Source of the DNA: Serratia liquefaciens
GTDB taxonomy: Bacteria > Pseudomonadota > Gammaproteobacteria > Enterobacterales > Enterobacteriaceae
Direction: 5' to 3'
DNA length: 64,000 nucleotides
Assembly (NCBI GenBank): GCA_012719855.1
Contig: JAAXZN010000010.1
Coordinates: forward strand, 1 to 64,000
Shown here: positions 49,249 to 57,506 of the stretch, piece by piece
How positions within the stretch are numbered: position 1 is the first letter of the stretch
Layout of the letters: each line of letters begins with the position of its first letter
Program-made: the position numbers and the translations under genes
The notes under the pieces: model-generated
Database searches by the model: none
The model's input: the letters and a program-made list of their open reading frames with translations, nothing else
What the model was told of the DNA's origin: nothing

Positions 49249-49401
49249 TATACTGGCTAACGACGAGCAGCCGATATGATGATGCGCGCTCTTGAAGCGC
49301 GAGCGAAATGCGGCGATAATCTGCTGCATAGGCAGTACTGAAACAGATTTCGAATGGATCCCTTTCTCGTCGGGCTAACGACGCGGGAGGGATTTTTTTT
49401 T
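49249..49401 (+). ncRNA. Structured RNA or attenuator leader upstream of speB
   Basis: A TATACT -10 (49249-49254) is followed by hairpins (CGCGCT-CTTGA-AGCGCG; CTGC-TGCATA-GGCAG) and a very strong terminator: ATCCCTTTC pairs with GGGAGGGAT and CGTCG with CGACG, then nine T residues (49358-49401), 55 bp before speB. A 21-codon frame (MMMRALEARAKCGDNLLHRQY) ends before the terminator. Either a free small RNA of about 140 nt or a speB leader with attenuation. The -35 is weak. The rest of the gap, 49063-49248, is AT-rich with nothing clear. Confidence 0.5.
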
Positions 49402-49456
49402 GCCAGCGTCTGTGTGATTTTTCAACAGGCGAAACGTTGAAATATGAGGGTTTACT

Positions 49457-50377
49457 ATGAGTACCTTAGGCCATCAGCCCGATAATTCCTTAGTGTCCAA
49501 TGCCTTTGGTTTCCTGCGCTTTCCGCTGAACTTTATGCCTTACGACAGCGATGCAGAGTGGGTCATCACCGGCATTCCATTTGACATGGCAACCTCCGGC
49601 CGCGCCGGTGGCCGTCACGGTCCGGCGGCAATCCGTCAGGTTTCCACCAACCTGGCCTGGGAAGGCAACCGCTGGCCGTGGAACTTTGACCTGCGCGATC
49701 GTCTGAACGTCGTCGATTGCGGCGACGTGGTGTTCAACTTCGGCGACGCTCAGGACATGAGCGACAAGCTGCAGGCGCACGCGGAAAAACTGCTGAAAGC
49801 CGGCAAGCGCATGCTCTCCTTCGGCGGCGACCACTTCGTGACTCTGCCGTTGTTGCGCGCACACGCCAAACATTTCGGCAAACTGGCACTGGTGCACTTT
49901 GATGCCCATACCGACACCTATGCTAACGGCAGCCAATACGATCACGGCACCATGTTCTTCCATGCGCCGAACGAAGGCCTGATCGATCCCACTCGCTCAG
50001 TGCAGATCGGTATCCGTACCGAGTTCGATCACGACAACGGTTTCACCGTGTTAGACGCGGCACAGGTTAACGATCGTAGCGTTGACGATCTGCTGACTCA
50101 GATCAAACAGATCGTCGGCGATATGCCGGTCTATCTGACCTTCGACATCGACTGCCTGGATCCGGCGTTCGCACCGGGGACCGGTACACCGGTCATCGGC
50201 GGTCTGACCTCCGATCGTGCGCTGAAACTGGTGCGCGGCATGCAGTCGCTGAACATCGTCGGCATGGACGTGGTAGAAGTCGCCCCGGCGTATGACCAGT
50301 CCGAAATCACCGCGCTGGCTGCGGCGACGCTGGGTCTGGAGATGCTGTATCTGCAAGCGGCTAAAAAAACAAAATAA
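49457..50377 (+). CDS. speB: Agmatinase
   Basis: Mn-dependent ureohydrolase splitting agmatine into putrescine and urea. 306 residues as in E. coli, starting [20 protein letters not shown]. Metal ligands are in [20 protein letters not shown] and [25 protein letters not shown] lies before the ATG. Completes SpeA to putrescine, which SpeE uses. Preceded by a terminator-containing leader. Confidence 0.97.
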   Translation: MSTLGHQPDNSLVSNAFGFLRFPLNFMPYDSDAEWVITGIPFDMATSGRAGGRHGPAAIRQVSTNLAWEGNRWPWNFDLRDRLNVVDCGDVVFNFGDAQDMSDKLQAHAEKLLKAGKRMLSFGGDHFVTLPLLRAHAKHFGKLALVHFDAHTDTYANGSQYDHGTMFFHAPNEGLIDPTRSVQIGIRTEFDHDNGFTVLDAAQVNDRSVDDLLTQIKQIVGDMPVYLTFDIDCLDPAFAPGTGTPVIGGLTSDRALKLVRGMQSLNIVGMDVVEVAPAYDQSEITALAAATLGLEMLYLQAAKKTK

Positions 50378-50439
50378 GTTCTTAATAGTATTAACAGGCG
50401 GTTATGGGCTGTAAGCACGGTACCATAGAGAAATACACA

Positions 50440-50603
50440 TAACCGGTATCTATATACCTATGGATTTCTAGTCACAGCTCAGTCCCAGGTATTGTAGGGG
50501 CGCTGCATGCTGCGCCCGAGTTCAGCGGGGCGAATTTATTCGCCCCCTACGGTGACTGGGGTGAGTGCAGGTAACAACGCTGTGGCTTGAAAGACGACGG
50601 GTA
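50440..50603. repeat. Dispersed palindromic element, copy 3, carrying two nested hairpins
   Basis: The right arm GGTGACTGGGGTGAGTGCAG...GGCTTGAAAGACGACGGGTAT matches the arms of copies at 20726 and 22615; the left arm begins ATACCTATGGATTTC. Between them lie GGGCGC...GCGCCC (50498-50517) and GGGGCGAAT-TT-ATTCGCCCC (50527-50546). It appears to be an element into which other small palindromes have inserted. It ends 10 bp before rluF and also contains the speB transcript end. Confidence 0.6.
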
Positions 50604-50613
50604 TGGAGAAAAT

Positions 50614-51477
50614 ATGCTGACCAAGCCTTCCACACGTCTTAACAAATATATTAGCGAGAGTGGCATCTGCTCTCGCCGCGATGCCGATCGTTACATCGAA
50701 CAAGGCAACGTTTTTATCAATGGCAAGCGCGTTACGCTTGGCGATCAGGTATTCCCAGGGGACGTCGTCAAGGTCAACGGTCAGCTGATTGAACCTCGTA
50801 ACGAAGACAACCTGATCTTTATCGCGCTGAACAAGCCGGTCGGGATCGTCAGCACCACCGAAGAGGGCGAGAAAGACAATATTGTCGATTTCGTCAACCA
50901 CAGCACCCGTATCTTCCCGATCGGCCGCTTGGACAAAGACTCTCAGGGGCTGATCTTCCTCACCAATCACGGCGATCTGGTGAACAAGATCCTGCGTGCG
51001 GGCAACGACCACGAAAAAGAATACCGGGTGACGGTCAACAAACCGGTCACCGACGACTTTATCCGTGGTTTGGGGGCCGGCGTGCCGATGCTGGGGACGG
51101 TGACGAAAAAATGCAAAGTGAAGAAAGAAGCCCCCTTTGTGTTTCGCATCGTGCTGGTTCAGGGCCTGAACCGACAAATTCGCCGCATGTGCGAGCACTT
51201 CGGCTATGAGGTCACCAAGCTGGAACGTACTCGCATCATGAATGTGAGCATGGCCGGTTTGCCACCGGGTGAATGGCGCGATTTAACCGACGACGAACTG
51301 GTCGAACTGTTTAAGTCGATAGAGGGCTCCACTTCGGAAGCAAAACCGGCGAAGAAAGCTAAACCGCCAGTAAAAAAACCGGCCGGTAGCGGGGCGAAAA
51401 GCGCCGACAAACCCAGCAGCAGTGCGCCTGCGCGCAAGCGCTTTGCTCAGCCGGGTCGTAAAAAGAAAGGGCGCTGA
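50614..51477 (+). CDS. rluF: 23S rRNA pseudouridine(2604) synthase
   Basis: Converts U2604 of 23S rRNA to pseudouridine. 287 residues (E. coli 290) from [20 protein letters not shown]; an earlier ATG at 50587 lies in the repeat. N-terminal S4 RNA-binding domain, then the synthase domain with catalytic Asp in [20 protein letters not shown]. The C-terminal tail is Lys/Pro/Ala-rich, ending [12 protein letters not shown] as in E. coli. Single gene. Confidence 0.95.
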   Translation: MLTKPSTRLNKYISESGICSRRDADRYIEQGNVFINGKRVTLGDQVFPGDVVKVNGQLIEPRNEDNLIFIALNKPVGIVSTTEEGEKDNIVDFVNHSTRIFPIGRLDKDSQGLIFLTNHGDLVNKILRAGNDHEKEYRVTVNKPVTDDFIRGLGAGVPMLGTVTKKCKVKKEAPFVFRIVLVQGLNRQIRRMCEHFGYEVTKLERTRIMNVSMAGLPPGEWRDLTDDELVELFKSIEGSTSEAKPAKKAKPPVKKPAGSGAKSADKPSSSAPARKRFAQPGRKKKGR

Positions 51478-51500
51478 GCCCCGGTAACATGAATAGGGTT

Positions 51501-51520
51501 CGGGGCGCAGGTGCGCCCCG
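51501..51520. terminator. Convergent hairpin between rluF and the MFS gene
   Basis: CGGGGCGCA-GG-TGCGCCCCG lies between convergent stop codons (51477 and 51527). Confidence 0.55.
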
Positions 51521-51526
51521 ACTGCT

Positions 51527-52762
51527 TTATGCCCGCCTGGCCTCTCGCGTCATCCGCATCCGGCCAAACAGCACACAGCCCGCCAACAGCGTCACTAGCT
51601 GCGACACCATCAGCACCGCAAATCCTGAAGACACCTTGCCCTGGCTGGCCATCACCATGCCCATAATCATCGGCACAAACGCCGAGAACATATTGCCGAT
51701 GCCGTTAATCAGCCCGTAGGCGCTGCCGACCGCCTGCGGCTGCGCATAATGTTGCAGCAGGGTTGGGATCGCCGCCCCCTGAGCCCCCCAGCAGGCATTG
51801 GCCGCCAGCAGGAAGAAGGCAATCCAGCCGAGCTGATGACTGTGCATCACGCCATAGATACACAGCGCAGTTGCCGCACCGCCAAAGGCGAAAATCAACG
51901 GTGCCTGATAGGGGCGAATGCGGTCAAGCAGCACGCCGCCGAGATATTTTGAGGCGATGCTGACGATAAACGGCAACGAAGCCATCCAGCCCATCTGTTT
52001 GATGGAAAATCCTTTCTCGTCGGTCAGGTAAGCCGGCAGCCAGGAGCTGGAGCCCCACAGGTAGCTCAGGGTCGCAATCTCGATCAGCATGATCCAACCC
52101 AGCATCGGGGTATGCCAGGCCAGGGCGAAGGTTTGCCAGACACGGCTCAGAACCGGCTGAGGATCGACGGCGCTCGGCGGTAACGAGGCGGGGTGGATAA
52201 ACCACCGCACCAACGCCAACCCCAGCAACAGGTTGATCAGCGCCAGCAGATAGAAAGAGACCGCCCAGCCGAAGTGCGCCATCAGGAAACTCACCAACGG
52301 AAAGCCGATCACCAGGCCCAGAGAAACCCCCAATGTGCTGACGGCATTGGGTTTACCGCGCTCATCGGCGGCGAAGTGATCGCCGATGTACATGGTTTTC
52401 AACGAGAACAGCGGTCCCTCGCTGACGCCAAGCAGTGCGCGTACCGCAAACAGCAGCAATAACGACCCCGCCAGCGGTGAGGCGGCGGTGAGCAGCGCCC
52501 ACAGCACAATGCTGAGCGTCAACGCGCGGCGATAGCCCATCAGGGTTTCCAGAAAGGGCGTCAGCAGCATGGCGGAAAGCCCGTAACCGAGCAAAAAAAC
52601 CGTCATCAGCATGCCCTGGTGCGCCCGGTTACCGTCGAGCTGAAAGTGCTGCAAGAATTCGGGGTTAACCAGCATCACGGCGATATTGACCCGATCGGCA
52701 TAGGCGATGACGATCAGAAACAGCAGGGCTACCACCCCGAACCAGCGTTGACGTTGTTGCAC
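51527..52762 (-). CDS. MFS transporter, anion:cation symporter type
   Basis: 411 residues from GTG 52762 (MQQRQRWFGVVALLFLIVIA), preceded by AGGAG at 7 bases; the frame runs on to 52807 without homology. Twelve hydrophobic helices, and the ACS-type motif ADRVNIAVMLVNPEF after helix 1. Divergent from the Rieske operon and likely under the same regulator. It resembles glucarate/phthalate-type carriers that import organic acids, so uptake of the pathway substrate is inferred. Confidence 0.85.
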   Translation of the reverse strand: MQQRQRWFGVVALLFLIVIAYADRVNIAVMLVNPEFLQHFQLDGNRAHQGMLMTVFLLGYGLSAMLLTPFLETLMGYRRALTLSIVLWALLTAASPLAGSLLLLFAVRALLGVSEGPLFSLKTMYIGDHFAADERGKPNAVSTLGVSLGLVIGFPLVSFLMAHFGWAVSFYLLALINLLLGLALVRWFIHPASLPPSAVDPQPVLSRVWQTFALAWHTPMLGWIMLIEIATLSYLWGSSSWLPAYLTDEKGFSIKQMGWMASLPFIVSIASKYLGGVLLDRIRPYQAPLIFAFGGAATALCIYGVMHSHQLGWIAFFLLAANACWGAQGAAIPTLLQHYAQPQAVGSAYGLINGIGNMFSAFVPMIMGMVMASQGKVSSGFAVLMVSQLVTLLAGCVLFGRMRMTREARRA

Positions 52763-53158
52763 AATGCGCTCCTTTGGCGGGCGAAGAAAGAATTTAGGCA
52801 GCAGCAAACTAACCCGCTGATTTCACAGTGCTGAAAAGCAGGGCTGAGCCGTTTTAATGTAAATTTATTGTTATCAAAAAAGGTGTATTCGTCAGTGAGA
52901 GAGCACTTTTACTCGCATTGCATCCGTCAGATCAACGTCTTTTTACCGATGAATTAGTGATAGAAAGCACAACTTTCATCAGTTTTTCATATCGGTGCAT
53001 TTTTTCGTGATCCTTCCCGCATTTGTCATGTTTAAACAACTTTCCATTAACAATTGCCGTGTTGCTCTCTTGACGAAAGTTTCACCAGACTTATAGTGAG
53101 TGTATTAAATAAGAAACTGAGTTTCATATATGAAACAATCAGATAGAGGACAGAAGCA
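52763..53158 (+). promoter_or_regulatory. Divergent control region with catabolic promoter and palindromic operator
   Basis: No gene in this stretch. TTGACG (53070-53075), 16 bp, TATAGT (53092-53097) forms the promoter of the Rieske operon, starting near 53104. Just downstream is a perfect 16-bp palindrome GTTTCATATATGAAAC (53121-53136), with a further half-site pair GAAACTGAGTTTC at 53113-53125. IclR regulators bind such AT-centred dyads; the position (+18 to +33) suits repression by the IclR protein encoded in the operon. The AT-rich remainder likely holds the MFS promoter. Confidence 0.65.
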
Positions 53159-53476
53159 ATGAGCTGGAAGAACGTGTGTGAAGTGTCTCAGGTGAAAGAA
53201 GATTTTCCTTTCTCCGCCAACGTGGAGGGGAAAGAGGTCGGTGTGTATCTGATCGACGGCAACTATTACGCGCTGGAAGACGTTTGCCCACATGCCTATG
53301 CCTTGCTCAGCCAGGGGTTTGTTGATGACGGCAAGGTCGAATGTCCGTTGCACGAAGCATTGTTCGACGTGCGTACCGGCCAGTGCCTGCGTGAGCCAGG
53401 CGGTCGCGATCTGCAAACCTATGCCACCCGGGTGATCGACAATCAAATCCAAATCACCTTTATTGCGGAGGAGTAA
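53159..53476 (+). CDS. Rieske [2Fe-2S] ferredoxin component of a ring-hydroxylating oxygenase
   Basis: 105 residues starting MSWKNVCEVSQVKEDFPFSA. Cluster ligands are the Cys-His pairs CPHAYALLSQG and CPLHEALFDV. It should carry electrons from the reductase at 57503 to the terminal oxygenase at 53808. First gene of the operon, with AGAGGA upstream and the next gene 2 bp downstream. Similar to BphF/BenC-free ferredoxins of biphenyl-type systems; the substrate cannot be read from it. Confidence 0.9.
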   Translation: MSWKNVCEVSQVKEDFPFSANVEGKEVGVYLIDGNYYALEDVCPHAYALLSQGFVDDGKVECPLHEALFDVRTGQCLREPGGRDLQTYATRVIDNQIQITFIAEE

Positions 53477-53478
53477 TC

Positions 53479-53787
53479 ATGCAGCACATCACCGATTTCA
53501 ATCCCTGGCTGCCGGACACCCAACAGGTGATCCCGGCGCGCGAAGGCGGCAACGGTCAAATCCATCAGCCGGGCCAATTCCAGAACGTCATCTGGCAAAC
53601 CCGCGCCCGGGTGCCGGACGGTTTCGAAACTGCGCTGGTGACGGCGTTGGAAGAAATCTTCGATCAGGGTGCAGAAGAGCTGGAGCAGATCGTCAGCGCA
53701 CTGAATCAGCGTCGCCTGTTCGATCGCAATGGCCAGCCGTGGAATGAGACGGCATTCCGCGAATTCCTTCACGTTAACGGTTTCTGA
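53479..53787 (+). CDS. Small operon protein of unknown role
   Basis: 102 residues starting MQHITDFNPWLPDTQQVIPA, 2 bp after the ferredoxin stop. It has no signal peptide, cysteine cluster or membrane helix. The middle (FETALVTALEEIFDQGAEELEQIVSALNQRRLFDRNGQPWN) looks like a helical, recombinase-like helix-turn-helix fold, a type sometimes annotated beside Rieske oxygenases. It occupies the place where a beta subunit would be expected but is too short and unlike the NTF2-type beta subunits. Possibly an accessory or assembly protein. Confidence 0.75.
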   Translation: MQHITDFNPWLPDTQQVIPAREGGNGQIHQPGQFQNVIWQTRARVPDGFETALVTALEEIFDQGAEELEQIVSALNQRRLFDRNGQPWNETAFREFLHVNGF

Positions 53788-53807
53788 GCAGCATCCGGGA
53801 GAAGAAA

Positions 53808-54851
53808 ATGACAGCAAACACAACATCCTCCGCACAGACCTTACAGGACTATCTCGACCAGGGGCTGCGCGGCATGTGGTATCCGGTGCTGGCCAGTTGG
53901 GAAATCGGCAATAACCCGGTGGGCATTACGCGTCTGGAGCAGCAGATTGTGGTGTGGCGTGATGGCGACGGCGCGATCCATGCGCTGGAAGATCGCTGTC
54001 CGCATCGTGGTGCACGCCTTTCCATGGGCTGGAACCTGGGCGATCGCATTGCCTGCTGGTATCACGGCGTGGAAGTGGGCGGCGACGGTACGGTCAAAGA
54101 CGTGCCGGCGGTCGATCGTTGCCCGCTGGTGGGGCAGAAATGCCTGCGCTCTTACCCCGCCAAAGAGGCCTACGGTGCGGTGTTCCTCTATTTCGGCGTG
54201 ACGGCGGATGAAGAGCCGGCTGAATTGACCTTTCCGCCGGAACTGGCGGACGAAGTGGCCTACAGCAACTTCCTGTGCACCGCCAGTTGGGACTGCAATT
54301 ACCAGTACGCGCTGGAAAACGTGATGGATCCGATGCACGGCACCTACCTGCATTCGTCCTCACACTCGATGGCTGAGGGGGATCGCAAGGCGGACATGGC
54401 GCTGGAGCCGACCGACAGCGGTTTCATCTTTAAGAAGAATGGTCAGATCGGCGTTAACTTTGACTGGGTGGAGTTCGGCAGCAGCGGTGCCTACTGGATG
54501 CGTTTGTCGATCCCGTACAAGAAACGCTTCGGTCCGGGCGGTCACTTCTGGATCATCGGCATGGTGGTGCCGGAAGACAAGGACCACTGCCGGGTGTTCT
54601 TCTGGCGTATCCGTAAGGTGAAAGACTGGCAGCGTGACATGTGGCGCTTTATGTACCGCAACCGCCTGGAGTCGCTGCACTGGGACGTACTGGAACAGGA
54701 TCGTATCGTGCTGGAAAATATGGCCCCGAACGCGCGTGGCCGAGAGTATCTGTATCAGCATGACGTTGGTTTGTCTCGTTTGCGTCGCATGATGCAAAAA
54801 GAAGCGCAGAAGCAGCTGGCGAAGCTCAGTGAGCTGGAGGCGGCGCAGTGA
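53808..54851 (+). CDS. Rieske non-heme iron oxygenase, terminal oxygenase (alpha only)
   Basis: 347 residues. Rieske cluster ligands Cys64-His66 (CPHRGARLSMG) and Cys83-His86 (CWYHG). The mononuclear iron site has Asp174, His177 and His182 in NVMDPMHGTYLH, the DxxHxxxxH pattern that also includes the bridging Asp. No beta-subunit gene is nearby, so it resembles alpha-only trimeric oxygenases such as phthalate dioxygenase, vanillate and dicamba demethylases. It may dihydroxylate a ring or remove a methyl group. Overlaps the next gene by four bases. Confidence 0.9.
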   Translation: MTANTTSSAQTLQDYLDQGLRGMWYPVLASWEIGNNPVGITRLEQQIVVWRDGDGAIHALEDRCPHRGARLSMGWNLGDRIACWYHGVEVGGDGTVKDVPAVDRCPLVGQKCLRSYPAKEAYGAVFLYFGVTADEEPAELTFPPELADEVAYSNFLCTASWDCNYQYALENVMDPMHGTYLHSSSHSMAEGDRKADMALEPTDSGFIFKKNGQIGVNFDWVEFGSSGAYWMRLSIPYKKRFGPGGHFWIIGMVVPEDKDHCRVFFWRIRKVKDWQRDMWRFMYRNRLESLHWDVLEQDRIVLENMAPNARGREYLYQHDVGLSRLRRMMQKEAQKQLAKLSELEAAQ

Positions 54852-55603
54852 ACGGCTTGCTGACGGGAAAACGCATTGTGGTGACCGGCGCGGCGCGCGG
54901 GCTGGGGCGGAGTTTCGCCGCAGCCATCAGCCAGGCCGGTGCCAAAGTGGTGATGTGCGATATTCTGGCTGATGAGCTGACGGACAGCGCAGCCAGCCTG
55001 CGCGAGCAGGGCGCACAGGTTGAAACGCTGAGCATCGATCTGGCCGATCCGGCGTCGATCAGCGCGGCATTCAACGCCATTGCCGAAGGCGGAGCGATCG
55101 ACGGGTTGGTGAACAACGCGGCGTTGGCTACCGGCGTCGGTGGCAAAACCATGATGGAATACGATATCGATCTGTGGGATCGGGTGATGCAGGTCAACGT
55201 GCGCGGTACCTGGCTGGTGAGTCAGGCGGCGGTGCCGTTGCTGGCGCAAACCCCACATGCCAAGATCGTTAACGTGGCTTCGGATACCGCACTGTGGGGC
55301 GCACCGCGTTTAATGGCTTACGTGGCCAGCAAAGGGGCGATCATCTCCATGACCCGCTCAATGGCGCGTGAACTGGGCCCGCAGGGGATATGCGTCAACG
55401 CCATCGCGCCGGGGCTGACGCGGGTAGAGGCCACCGAATACGTGCCCGCCGAGCGCCATCAACTGTACGAACAAGGGCGTGCATTGGCCGGGGCACAGCA
55501 CCCTGACGACGTTAACGGCTCGGTGCTCTACCTGCTGTCGCCGTTGGCGAATTTCGTGACCGGCCAACTGTTGCCGGTTAACGGCGGCTTTGTTTTTAAC
55601 TAA
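54848..55603 (+). CDS. Short-chain dehydrogenase/reductase (likely cis-dihydrodiol dehydrogenase)
   Basis: 251 residues, GTG start overlapping the oxygenase stop. Nucleotide motif TGAARGLG (13-20), NNAA at 89-92 and catalytic Ser145 with Tyr158-x3-Lys162 (YVASK) are all present, so it is a complete classical SDR. Its coupling to the oxygenase suggests it oxidises the oxygenase product, for example a cis-diol to a catechol. Substrate inferred from context only. Confidence 0.87.
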   Translation: MNGLLTGKRIVVTGAARGLGRSFAAAISQAGAKVVMCDILADELTDSAASLREQGAQVETLSIDLADPASISAAFNAIAEGGAIDGLVNNAALATGVGGKTMMEYDIDLWDRVMQVNVRGTWLVSQAAVPLLAQTPHAKIVNVASDTALWGAPRLMAYVASKGAIISMTRSMARELGPQGICVNAIAPGLTRVEATEYVPAERHQLYEQGRALAGAQHPDDVNGSVLYLLSPLANFVTGQLLPVNGGFVFN

Positions 55604-55627
55604 TCAACCTTTAGCCAGGAGCAGCAC

Positions 55628-56422
55628 ATGGCGGACGATCAAGCGTGTAAGTATCTGATCCCAGGACTGGATCGCGGGTTACAACTGTTGCTGGCGTTTG
55701 GCGAGCAGCACAAGGAAATGACTTTTGCCCAATTGCATCGCCTGGTCGACATGCCAAAGGCTACCGCCTATCGCGTAGTGCAAACCCTGGAGCATCTGGG
55801 CTTTCTTGAGCGCAACCCGCGCACCAACACCTTTGCGCTGGGCATCAAAGTGCTGCGCCTCGGCTTTGAATATATCGCTTCTCTGGACGTTGCTCAGGCC
55901 GGCCAGCCGGTGATAGAGCAACTGCGCGATCGCAGCCAGTGCAGCAGCCATCTGGCGATCCGTGATGAGCGCGACGTGATCTACATCGCCCGCGTCAGCG
56001 CCGCCGGTTCGCAAATCAATCAGGTCAGCGTCGGCACTCGCCTGCCGGTACACCAAACCTCATTGGGGCGCATGCTGCTGACCAGCGCTACCCGCGACGA
56101 ATTCGAACAGCTGTATCCGCAGGATCAACTGCCGGGCAGCGCTCCGGGAACCCCGGCGGATCGCGAAACGCTGTGGCAGATGGTGCAGCAGGACAAGGCG
56201 CGCGGCTATGTGATTGGCGAGTCGTTTTTCCGCCATGGCATCTCTTCGATCGTCTATCCGATCTTCAACCGCGAGCAGCGGGTTGAGGCCGTGGTCAGCA
56301 TTATGGTGCCGTTCGATGAGATCCCGAAAGCGGATCGCGAACGGCTGCGCATGGAAGTGCGGGATGCCGCGGAGAAAATCTCCGGCTTCCTGGGCGCACC
56401 GCCGCAGGCAAACGTCGGTTAA
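55628..56422 (+). CDS. IclR-family transcriptional regulator
   Basis: 264 residues starting MADDQACKYLIPGLDRGLQL. N-terminal winged helix (about 10-75; MTFAQLHRLVDMPKATAYRVVQTLEHLGFL) and C-terminal IclR effector domain (QSVGTRLPVHQTSLGRMLL-like, ending in SIVYPIFNREQRVEAVVSIM). IclR proteins commonly control aromatic catabolism in response to the substrate. It lies inside the operon between SDR and dioxygenase genes, and probably acts at the palindrome 53121-53136. Confidence 0.9.
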   Translation: MADDQACKYLIPGLDRGLQLLLAFGEQHKEMTFAQLHRLVDMPKATAYRVVQTLEHLGFLERNPRTNTFALGIKVLRLGFEYIASLDVAQAGQPVIEQLRDRSQCSSHLAIRDERDVIYIARVSAAGSQINQVSVGTRLPVHQTSLGRMLLTSATRDEFEQLYPQDQLPGSAPGTPADRETLWQMVQQDKARGYVIGESFFRHGISSIVYPIFNREQRVEAVVSIMVPFDEIPKADRERLRMEVRDAAEKISGFLGAPPQANVG

Positions 56423-56446
56423 CTGCAAGCTACGCCCGTATTAATC

Positions 56447-56465
56447 GGGACGAAAATATTCGTCC
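56447..56465. repeat. Small palindrome after the regulator gene
   Basis: GGGACGAAAATATTCGTCC followed by TCTAC resembles GGGGCGAATTTATTCGCCCC followed by CCTAC at 50527, so it belongs to the same small repeat family. It could form a hairpin between the regulator and the downstream catabolic genes and thin out transcription. Confidence 0.5.
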
Positions 56466-56564
56466 TCTACCAATGAATCAGGCAGGGATAAGGCTCATGG
56501 CAAACAGGGGCCGGGGGTTTGTCATGCCTGAAAACCGTATTCAGCGAGAACGTGAGGCACAGTA

Positions 56565-57506
56565 ATGAGCGTAATCGGAATCGAAAAACTGGAATTTGGC
56601 GTCGAAGATCTGCCAACCTGCGAAAAATTCATGCAGGACTTCGGCCTGCAGGCAGCGCAGCAGCACTGGGGCGAAACCCAGCGTGAATTCACCACTTTGA
56701 GCGGGGCGCGCGTGGTGCTGCATCCGCTGCAAAGCGAAACCTTGCCGGCGGCGTTTGAGGGCGGTTCTACTTTGCGTCGCATGACCTGGGGCGTGGGCAG
56801 CCCGGCGGAATTGGCCGCTTTACAGCCGCTGTTGGCGCAGATGCCAGGCTTTCGCCTGGTGGGGGAAGAGCTGGAGTGTCTGGATCCCAACGGTATGACG
56901 CTGCGCTTTAGCGTCAGCCAACAGTGCGAAGTCGATTTACCGGTCTCGCCGATCAACCAGTGGGGAGATGTACGCCGTATCGATCAGCCCAGCCCGGTGT
57001 ACGCGCAGGCACAGCCAATCAATATCGGCCACGTGGTGTTCTTCGTCGAAGATCTGGCCGCCACCGAACGTTTCTACCGTGAGGTCCTGGGCTTCCAGGT
57101 CTCGGATCGCTATATCGATCGGGCGGTGTTCCTACGCACTCAGGCGCGCGGCGGCCATCACAACCTGTTCCTGCTGAAATTGCCTAATCGCCCACGCGGT
57201 TTGAATCACGTGGCCTTTACCGTACGCGACATCCACGAGGTGATCGGCGGCGGTATCGCCATGAACAAAGAGAAGTGGAGCACCTTTATCGGCCCTGGCC
57301 GTCACCCCATCTCCTCAGCCTATTTCTGGTACGTCAACAGCCCGACCGGTGGCGCGTTCGAGTACTACACCAACGATGATTATCTGACGGAAAACTGGCA
57401 GCCACGCGAGCTGGAACACTCACTGGTGTCGTTCACTGAATGGGCGGTGGAGGGCGGTATCGACCACGATACGCGCCGCCAGCAGAAAAAACCGGAGGTG
57501 TTATGA
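56565..57506 (+). CDS. Extradiol ring-cleavage dioxygenase (BphC-like, VOC family)
   Basis: 313 residues with two vicinal-oxygen-chelate domains. Metal ligands can be placed at His156 (NIGHVVFFVED), His215 (GLNHVAFTVRD) and Glu266 (GGAFEYYTND), nearly the spacing in BphC (146, 210, 260); His199 and Tyr256 match its second-shell residues. It should open a catechol-type ring next to the hydroxyls (meta cleavage). Separated from the regulator by 142 bp, overlapping the reductase by four bases. Confidence 0.87.
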   Translation: MSVIGIEKLEFGVEDLPTCEKFMQDFGLQAAQQHWGETQREFTTLSGARVVLHPLQSETLPAAFEGGSTLRRMTWGVGSPAELAALQPLLAQMPGFRLVGEELECLDPNGMTLRFSVSQQCEVDLPVSPINQWGDVRRIDQPSPVYAQAQPINIGHVVFFVEDLAATERFYREVLGFQVSDRYIDRAVFLRTQARGGHHNLFLLKLPNRPRGLNHVAFTVRDIHEVIGGGIAMNKEKWSTFIGPGRHPISSAYFWYVNSPTGGAFEYYTNDDYLTENWQPRELEHSLVSFTEWAVEGGIDHDTRRQQKKPEVL

